NCBI GenBank assembly: GCA_964482845.1
Contig: CAYZZE010000026.1
Coordinates: 1-21,689, forward strand
Source: VGPI01 sp964482845
GTDB lineage: Bacteria > Cloacimonadota > Cloacimonadia > Cloacimonadales > Cloacimonadaceae
Reading direction: 5' to 3'
DNA: 21,689 bases
The notes below the pieces were generated by a model, which worked only from the letters and a program-made list of their open reading frames with translations, was not told where the DNA came from and searched no databases. Shown here one piece after another: positions 16,369-21,689 of this stretch. A program made the position numbers and the translations under genes. How positions within the stretch are numbered: position 1 is the first letter of the stretch; each line of letters starts with the position of its first letter.

Positions 16369-18115
16369 GCATCTCAAGTGGGTGATTAAGCAATGGTTGG
16401 AGCAAAAGTGGTTTTTGCTCATCATGTTCATCTTTACGTTACTGACGACAGCCGTCCAGATCGCACCGCCCATCATATTCCGTGCCCTTATCGACCTTCT
16501 AAGAAATATCCTTGATGAGCCCACCAAGTTTCCTGAGCCGATGCGGGAGGTGCATCGGATCGTCCTGATCTTTGTCGCCATTGGTTTTGCCCAATTGTTC
16601 ACAGGCATCTTCCCCTGTTTTCGCGCTTGGGTCAATCTGCGCTTTGAGCACAATCTCAGGATGTTTTATTTCCGCTTTGTCGTGCGCAAGGACTACCGCT
16701 TTTTCCAGCAATACCGCACCGGTGATCTCGTCACTCGTCTGACCGATGATATCAGTGAATATCCCAAGATCAGTTGGTTCCTCTGCTCCGGCATCTTCAG
16801 GGCGATCAGTTCTTTTTCGCTGATCACTTTCAGTTTGGTGGTCATGTTTTCCATCAATTGGCTGCTTACTTTGCTGGTAATAGCGCCTTTACCGCTGATG
16901 ATGATCATCTTTTACATTTCGTCGGACAAACTCTATCAGAATTTCGAGAAGAACCAGCAGGCGGTTAGCGCTATCAACAACCAATTGGAGATGAGTTTTA
17001 GCGGTATCAGGATCATCAAGGCATATGTCAGTGAAGAAAAATACAACCGCTTCTTTGAACATGCCCTGAACCGCCGTTTCAAGACCGAAATGAAGATGAT
17101 CAAACTCAACGCCATTCTCCAAATGATCTGGGAATATATTGATTACATCGCTTTGATCGGCGTGATCCTTTTTGGCGGCTATATGGCGGTCAAGGGGCAG
17201 ATCACGATCGGCACCTTTGTCCTCTTTTATTCCTATCTCAGCATGATCATCTATCCCCTATTGGATCTGCCGCAATTATTCCTTTCCGGCAAGCAGGCAT
17301 TCGTCAATATCGACCGCCTGGAAGAAATCAGGGACTATCCCACCTACAATACTGAGGATAGATCACGTTTTCCGCTGGAGCAGTTTGAATCGCTACGCTT
17401 TGACAATGTCTCCTTTACCTATCCCGACAAACCCAGAGCCGTGATCAAAAACTGCTCCTTTGATCTCAAACCTGGCGAAAGATTGCTCATCCTCGGTGCC
17501 ACCGGAGCAGGAAAATCCACCATTGCCAATCTCGTCCTTGGACTGCTTCTGCCCAGCGAAGGTTGCATCCAGGTCAACGGCATCGGCTCTGACAGGCTCG
17601 ATCCTGCCTGCTGGCGAGAGATCATCGGATACGTGGCTCAGGAACCGATCCTCTTCAGCGGAACAATCAAAGAAAACGTCCTTTTCGCCGCTGATGAGAT
17701 CTCAGCAACGGATTATGACCTAGCAATGCAGACCTCACAACTGGACAAAGAGATCGCCACTTTTCCACGTAAGGAGGAAACGGTCGTCGGCAATCGCGGC
17801 ATCGGTGTCTCAGGAGGTCAAAAGCAACGCGTAACCATTGCCCGTGCCTTGGTCAAGACACCGCAACTCCTCATCCTGGATGATATTACCGCCAGTTTGG
17901 ATGCCGATAATGAAGAGCGGCTCTGGCAGGATATCAGCGCTCATTATGGAACCATTTGCGCCATTGTCATTTCCCACCGTCTGTCCACCCTCAGATATGT
18001 CGATCGTATCCTCTACATCGACAAAAACGGGGATTGCCACGTCGGCACGCACGACGAACTCGTCTTTAATAATCCCGGCTACCACGATTTCTTGCACGAA
18101 CATCTCAAGCAGTAA
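16361..18115 (+). CDS. ABC exporter half-transporter, subunit 2 (Walker B Glu replaced by Asp)
   Basis: A 584-residue partner of the preceding gene: six transmembrane helices, then a nucleotide-binding domain. In numbering from an alternative ATG at 16355, Walker A is GATGAGKST (381-389), the signature canonical VSGGQ (485-489), Walker B LLILDD (505-510) with Asp510 where catalytic Glu is expected, and H-loop His541. With subunit 1, one composite ATP site keeps Glu plus SGGQ while the other combines Asp with the altered signature and should be hydrolytically weak. I choose the ATG at 16361 because GGAG (16350-16353) is at proper distance; the ATG at 16355 is too close. The gene overlaps subunit 1 by 8 nt. 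Confidence 0.93.
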   Translation: MNKHLKWVIKQWLEQKWFLLIMFIFTLLTTAVQIAPPIIFRALIDLLRNILDEPTKFPEPMREVHRIVLIFVAIGFAQLFTGIFPCFRAWVNLRFEHNLRMFYFRFVVRKDYRFFQQYRTGDLVTRLTDDISEYPKISWFLCSGIFRAISSFSLITFSLVVMFSINWLLTLLVIAPLPLMMIIFYISSDKLYQNFEKNQQAVSAINNQLEMSFSGIRIIKAYVSEEKYNRFFEHALNRRFKTEMKMIKLNAILQMIWEYIDYIALIGVILFGGYMAVKGQITIGTFVLFYSYLSMIIYPLLDLPQLFLSGKQAFVNIDRLEEIRDYPTYNTEDRSRFPLEQFESLRFDNVSFTYPDKPRAVIKNCSFDLKPGERLLILGATGAGKSTIANLVLGLLLPSEGCIQVNGIGSDRLDPACWREIIGYVAQEPILFSGTIKENVLFAADEISATDYDLAMQTSQLDKEIATFPRKEETVVGNRGIGVSGGQKQRVTIARALVKTPQLLILDDITASLDADNEERLWQDISAHYGTICAIVISHRLSTLRYVDRILYIDKNGDCHVGTHDELVFNNPGYHDFLHEHLKQ

Positions 18116-18309
18116 CCCCCGCTTTAAGAGCGGAGCTTATACAGGAATCTCCAAACATCGAGAATATGAAAATGAAAAACCGTTTTCCGTTCCAGCGCAG
18201 GTTCCAATGACGATTGATTTTATCCAAAAGATAACTGGTATTTTGCCGTTGGGTTAACCGCTCTGAGTTATCTAACAGTCTCAAGAAGGTTTTGATTCAA
18301 GCGGAATAG
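18116..18309. other. Intergenic DNA after the ABC exporter operon
   Basis: No gene is recognised. A short hairpin right after the stop (CCGCT-TTAAG-AGCGG, 18119-18133) has no T-tract, so it is a poor terminator candidate. A frame open through this region lacks a ribosome site and is mostly an alternate reading of the ABC gene end. Confidence 0.5.
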
Positions 18310-18327
18310 TGCTTTCTCCTGCATTCT

Positions 18328-18402
18328 CCCTGCTTCATAACCTTAGTATAACCTTACGGTCGTAAGGTTATACTAAGGTTATACTAAGGTTATCAAGCAG
18401 GG
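18328..18402. repeat. Palindromic intergenic repeat, copy 3
   Basis: Same 57-bp interior as the other two copies, with outer arms CCCTGCTT and AAGCAGGG and C at both junctions (18336, 18394). Here the inverted symmetry continues outwards: GCTTTCTCCTG (18311-18321) and CAGGGAGAAAGC (18407-18418) also pair imperfectly, so the whole element may span about 108 bp. It lies about 65 bp upstream of the cobalamin aptamer. Confidence 0.95.
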
Positions 18403-18466
18403 GACACAGGGAGAAAGCCAGGAAAATGGTTGACAGAATTACCCGATCATGAAGGATTGCTCTCGT

Positions 18467-18710
18467 GACTTGATGGTGCTTTTTATCAGGTAAAAGGGAA
18501 TCCCGTGAGAAGCGGGAGCGGTCTCCGCCACTGTATTCAGCCCTTGTTCCGGTTTGGTCACTGTCGCCAGATGGGAAGGCCAGATCGGATGACGATGCTG
18601 AGAGCCAGGAAACCTGCCACCAAGTCGGATACCGATTCGCCGGAGCAAGCGAATATATATCCGCATATTGCGTTCATCTCAAGTCACAAATCTCATTATG
18701 AGGTGAACAA
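18467..18710 (+). promoter_or_regulatory. Cobalamin (B12) riboswitch with translational expression platform
   Basis: The aptamer spans 18467-18626. P1 is GACTTGATGGTG with CACCAAGTC, the core AAAAGGGAATCCCGTGAGAA is present, as are GCCACTGT, GGGAAGG and GATGACGATGCTGAGAGCC, and the B12 box AGCCAGGAAACCTGCC (18603-18618) is complete. Downstream, ATTCGC/GCGAAT (18635-18654) closes a loop whose CGGAG can pair with CTCCG (18523-18527) of L5, the expected L5-L13 kissing contact. A second hairpin pairs GTTCATCTCA (18672-18681) with TGAGGTGAAC (18699-18708), covering the Shine-Dalgarno sequence 5 nt before the ATG at 18711. B12 binding is therefore expected to switch translation off. Confidence 0.95.
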
Positions 18711-20018
18711 ATGACATCTAACCAGCAAGAAAACTGCAGCACGCGAACCGCTTTGATCCGGTTCCGGCGATCCCTCCCCATCCTTTTGATTCTAATGATG
18801 AGCGTGATTTATTCTATTGATCTATCGGCGGAACTGATCTACGTGGTCAATTCCGAATCGCGCACGATCTCCCGCATTGATACCGCCACCCAACAGGTGA
18901 ACAATGCCTTTGCCTCGCTGGGCTACATTCCGAACCGGCTCGTCCTGGATGAAGGGCATATCTATGTCGTCAATTCAGGGGACAATGCGATCCAGATGAT
19001 CGATCGGCAGACCGGAGTTACGATCCGTTATATCGGTTTGGGCGTCTCGGTCAATCCTTGGGAGGGAATACGCCACGATGATTATCTGTATGTGACGGGG
19101 TTGTTTACCAATCGCGTGTATAAGATCAGTTTACAGAGTTATACCGTGGTGGCGGATTGCATAGTCGGCGAGGCACCGGAAGGTCTTGCCGTGTGGGGAG
19201 ACAGACTCTACGTCAGCAATACCGGCGGATATCAGTCCGGTTATGCCAATAGTTCGGTCTCGGTGATTGATCTGGACACCTTCTCGGTAATGCAGACGAT
19301 ACCGGTGTGGTTCAATCCGCAATACCTGATCGCTCACGATGGTTATATCCATGTCTCCTGCACCGGTAATTGGACAAGCGCTTTCGGCAAAGTGTGCGTC
19401 ATCGATCCGCAGACCGATACCGTGATCCAGACGCTTGACATCGGAGGCAATCCGGGCGGCTTGTGGGCGGATGCCAGTGGCAAGGTATGGATCGGTGATC
19501 TGATGAACACCGGCGTTTACCGTTACGATACCAATGGTTGGTCGATCCTGAACGGCAGTGGAAATCCCCTGAGTCCGGGGGGCGGAGCGGTGGATGGTGG
19601 TGCTGGATTCATCGCCGTGCTGGATTCATCCTGGGGTCAATCCGGCAAGGTCTATCTCCGTCATCCCGATTTCAGTGCCTGGCAACAATACACAGTTGGA
19701 CTGGCGCCCACCGATCTGAAGGTTTATCGGACTACGGTAACGGTGGAAGATCATACTCAGATTCCCGCTGTCATATTGGTCTCCCCCAATCCGGCGCCGC
19801 GGGGCAATTCCATCCGCTTTACCGCACTTGGTGATCAGATTAGGCGGATCAGCATCTACAACCTGAGGGGTCAACTGATAAAACAGTGGAATAGTTCCGC
19901 ATCGGAAGCAGTGTGGGATGGGTGTGACGCTCAGGGTAGGTTGAGTCCGGGGGGGATTTACCTTTACCGGATCGATGGATCATCCGCTCCCCTCAACGGT
20001 AAGATCCTGATCTATTGA
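18711..20018 (+). CDS. Secreted YVTN/YncE-like beta-propeller with C-terminal sorting domain, candidate B12-binding surface protein
   Basis: A 435-residue exported protein. A signal peptide with arginines at 12-20 and a hydrophobic core 21-38 likely ends at LSA-ELI (40/41); there is no lipobox cysteine. Residues about 41-340 are repeating propeller blades of the 'LYVSNTGG...VSVIDLDTFSV' kind. Residues about 355-435 form a FlgD-like Ig domain (VSPNPAPRGNSIRF, IYNLRGQLIKQW, GGIYLYRI), a C-terminal sorting or anchoring type in FCB bacteria. It is first in a B12-riboswitch operon with BtuF- and BtuC-like genes. In Bacteroides, BtuG is a surface propeller that captures cobalamin; the role here is inferred from fold and context. 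AGGTGA serves as ribosome site and is masked by the riboswitch platform. Confidence 0.85.
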   Translation: MTSNQQENCSTRTALIRFRRSLPILLILMMSVIYSIDLSAELIYVVNSESRTISRIDTATQQVNNAFASLGYIPNRLVLDEGHIYVVNSGDNAIQMIDRQTGVTIRYIGLGVSVNPWEGIRHDDYLYVTGLFTNRVYKISLQSYTVVADCIVGEAPEGLAVWGDRLYVSNTGGYQSGYANSSVSVIDLDTFSVMQTIPVWFNPQYLIAHDGYIHVSCTGNWTSAFGKVCVIDPQTDTVIQTLDIGGNPGGLWADASGKVWIGDLMNTGVYRYDTNGWSILNGSGNPLSPGGGAVDGGAGFIAVLDSSWGQSGKVYLRHPDFSAWQQYTVGLAPTDLKVYRTTVTVEDHTQIPAVILVSPNPAPRGNSIRFTALGDQIRRISIYNLRGQLIKQWNSSASEAVWDGCDAQGRLSPGGIYLYRIDGSSAPLNGKILIY

Positions 20019-20887
20019 GAATTGCCGTGCGCCAAAGATCATATCCCGCCTTGATCGTCCTGCTGATTGCCCTGTTCTCGGGCTGCGGACAAAAACCGCC
20101 TGCCGGGCAGGACCGCTACGTGATCCTCTCTCCTGAGGTGGCGGAGATCATCACTGCAATCGAAGGTGTCGGCAATATCGTTGGCGTCACTGAAGAATGT
20201 AATTATCCACCGGAATTGCTGACCATCACCAGAGTGGGAAAATTTGGGCTGATAGACCGGGAAAAAGTGATCTCGCTGGATCCCAGCATAATATTCACCA
20301 CTGGATTGGAACAGGGAGCGATCACTGATGATCTGCGGCGGATGGGCTTTCGAGTGGAAATGATCTATCCGCGCTCATTGGATGAAATGTTATCCGGTAT
20401 CCGTGACATCGGCAGAATCATCAGTAAGGAAAAAGAGGGTAATGCCTTGGCGGATGACTTGTCCGCTCAGATCGCTCAGATCAGAGACCGGAACAAAGAT
20501 CTGCTTCGTCCCAAGGTCTATCTGGAGATCTACCGCGACCCCTTGATGAGTGTGTCCGATGCTTCGTTCGTGGGTCAGTTGATCGAAACTGCGGGTGGGG
20601 ATAATATCTTTGCGACCCTGGAGCGGGATTATGCGCGGATCAAGGCGGAGGACGTTATCAAAGCAGCGCCTGACATCATGATCTGCTATTCGCACGATCC
20701 CTTGACTGCCGTTCTGTCACGCATGGGCTGGCAGGTTATTCCCGCCATCCGCCAGCGACGGATCTATTTTGAAGAGGACATCGGTCCTGATCTCGTCCAG
20801 CGAGCCAGTCCGCGGATCATCTTGGGTTTGCAGCAATTGGAGATCCTATTTGAAAACTGGCGGCAGCGATCAGCGGAGAAGCGATGA
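20015..20887 (+). CDS. btuF: Vitamin B12 ABC transporter, substrate-binding lipoprotein (BtuF-like)
   Basis: A 290-residue lipoprotein of the class III periplasmic-binding family (Fe3+-siderophore/cobalamin). The lipobox LFSGC places the modified cysteine at residue 24. The N-lobe has SPEVAEIITAIEGVGNIVGV (39-58) followed by TEECNYPPE, the pattern of B12 and siderophore binders. It would hand substrate to the BtuC-like permease. The TTG start at 20015 overlaps the preceding TGA stop as TTGA, suggesting translational coupling; a GTG at 20027 giving MRQRSYPALIVLLIALFSGC is an equally good alternative. Assignment to B12 rather than siderophore rests on the riboswitch. It overlaps the next gene by ATGA. 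Confidence 0.88.
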   Translation: MRIAVRQRSYPALIVLLIALFSGCGQKPPAGQDRYVILSPEVAEIITAIEGVGNIVGVTEECNYPPELLTITRVGKFGLIDREKVISLDPSIIFTTGLEQGAITDDLRRMGFRVEMIYPRSLDEMLSGIRDIGRIISKEKEGNALADDLSAQIAQIRDRNKDLLRPKVYLEIYRDPLMSVSDASFVGQLIETAGGDNIFATLERDYARIKAEDVIKAAPDIMICYSHDPLTAVLSRMGWQVIPAIRQRRIYFEEDIGPDLVQRASPRIILGLQQLEILFENWRQRSAEKR

Positions 20888-21689
20888 AACATATCCTGCT
20901 GCATCTTGTTCTGTTCCTGATCACTCTCTCGGTGATAGCGGTCTATCTCTTTGCCGGCAGTCCGGATAACAATATCATTTTGCGGATCCGCTTGCAGGGA
21001 TTGATGCTAACTCTGTTGACCGGTGTATCCCTGGCCGGGATCGGATCGGTCTATCAGATGATGCTGAATAATCCTCTGGCGGAGCCTTACATCCTGGGGA
21101 TTTCCTCCGGTGCGGCATTGGGATCGGTGATCTTTGCCGTCTTGGGACTAACGATTTTGATGCCCTTGGGCGGATTCAGCGGTGCGATGCTGGCGATGCT
21201 GATCGTTTGGACGATCGCTCAACGCCGGGGTAGCTTTGACCGCACCCGTCTCTTGCTCAGCGGGATCATCGCCGGGATGTTCTCCTCGGCGGCGATATCA
21301 CTTGTCATGTATCTTTTTCGCAAAGATACGCTGCTCATCCTGGGCGTGTTGATGGGTAATCTGGGGAGGATCTTTACTTATGGAGAGTGGTATGCCTTTA
21401 TGGGTTTCGCTGTCCTCTGCGTCGTGCTCTTGGCTGATCTTTACCGCCGGTCGCTTACTTTGGATATCATGAGTCAGGGCGATATGTATGCCTCCAGTGT
21501 GGGTATCAGGGTGCACCGCGTGCGAAGTGAGATCTTCGTGGTAAGTTCGCTGATTCTGGGGATCATTGTGTCCTACGCTGGCATCATCGGTTTCGTCGGA
21601 CTTATCATTCCCCATATCGTCCGCCGCTTCATCCCTCATGGACAAAGGCAGAACTATCTCTATTCCCTGTGGGGGGGGGGGACTTTTCT
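20884..21689 (+). CDS. btuC: Vitamin B12 ABC transporter, permease (BtuC-like), 3' end outside the window
   Basis: The ATG overlaps the btuF stop (ATGA). The frame runs open to the window edge: 268 codons of a family normally about 320-350 residues. It is almost wholly hydrophobic with several transmembrane helices. The FecCD/BtuC signatures are NPLAEPYILGISSGAALGS (about residues 62-80) and GIIGFVGLIIPHIVRR (about 234-249). It would form the membrane channel for the BtuF-delivered ligand; the ATPase (btuD) is expected further right. An 11-G run at 21670-21680 reads in frame as W-G-G-G, but the last codons are the least certain in the window. Confidence 0.9.
   Translation, partial: MKHILLHLVLFLITLSVIAVYLFAGSPDNNIILRIRLQGLMLTLLTGVSLAGIGSVYQMMLNNPLAEPYILGISSGAALGSVIFAVLGLTILMPLGGFSGAMLAMLIVWTIAQRRGSFDRTRLLLSGIIAGMFSSAAISLVMYLFRKDTLLILGVLMGNLGRIFTYGEWYAFMGFAVLCVVLLADLYRRSLTLDIMSQGDMYASSVGIRVHRVRSEIFVVSSLILGIIVSYAGIIGFVGLIIPHIVRRFIPHGQRQNYLYSLWGGGTF

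Noticed and set aside
15565..16653. Long antisense frames across the ABC exporter, fusA and CapA-like genes
   Set aside because: They are shadows of strongly coding frames on the other strand and show no recognisable domains or ribosome sites.
18119..18133. Terminator after the ABC exporter
   Set aside because: The hairpin has only 5 bp and no T-rich tail.
21670..21680. 11-G run as a frameshift or phase-variable tract in btuC
   Set aside because: The frame stays open through the run and reads W-G-G-G as expected for a transmembrane segment; the position at the window edge makes a sequence-quality effect equally likely.

Overview
The window looks like a bacterial chromosome segment from the FCB supergroup, most likely Candidatus Cloacimonadota or a close relative. 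The grounds are the 16S 5' end, two exported proteins ending in FlgD-like 'YPNPFNP / YNLRGQ' sorting domains, indolepyruvate oxidoreductase genes typical of amino-acid fermenters, and TTGACA-type promoters. The phylum call is inference; no tree could be run. No phage, insertion sequence, CRISPR array or plasmid gene is visible.

Layout. Positions 1-55 are the 5' end of a 16S rRNA gene read leftwards, with its leader and promoter region to about 200. The minus strand then holds a large exported CapA-like metallophosphatase-fold protein (622-3594) and iorB-iorA (3749-5929). A divergent spacer leads to plus-strand genes: a small exported protein (6081-6782) whose stop codon shares a base with a tRNA-Thr gene, a terminator, then a tight run of PP-loop/NFACT-R-like tRNA-thiolation enzyme, MBL-fold hydrolase and guaA (6914-10073). 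fusA (10143-12254) is read leftwards and converges on guaA. From 12677 on everything is plus strand: a DUF2089 zinc-ribbon/HTH regulator coupled to a DUF4097-like beta-solenoid protein, tRNA-Pro, a heterodimeric ABC exporter (14605-18115), and finally a cobalamin riboswitch driving a B12-uptake operon (surface beta-propeller, BtuF-like lipoprotein, BtuC-like permease cut by the window edge).

Functional themes. The right end is the most coherent system. A cobalamin aptamer, with a visible L5-L13 kissing pair and a hairpin masking the Shine-Dalgarno sequence, controls a secreted YVTN-type propeller carrying a C-terminal sorting domain. Bacteroides capture B12 with the propeller lipoprotein BtuG, so this may be an analogous surface B12 trap anchored by a sorting domain instead of a lipid. 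The DUF2089-DUF4097 pair, with a perfect dyad just after its promoter, looks like a self-regulated envelope-related unit.

Unexplained structure. Three copies of a palindromic repeat (around 516-594, 12363-12437 and 18328-18402) share an identical 57-bp core made of five 11-bp units, two on one arm and three on the other, and all lie in intergenic DNA. The rRNA and tRNA-Pro upstream regions share TTGACA-N7-GGTGCTCAAA at identical spacing, a candidate stable-RNA promoter signature.
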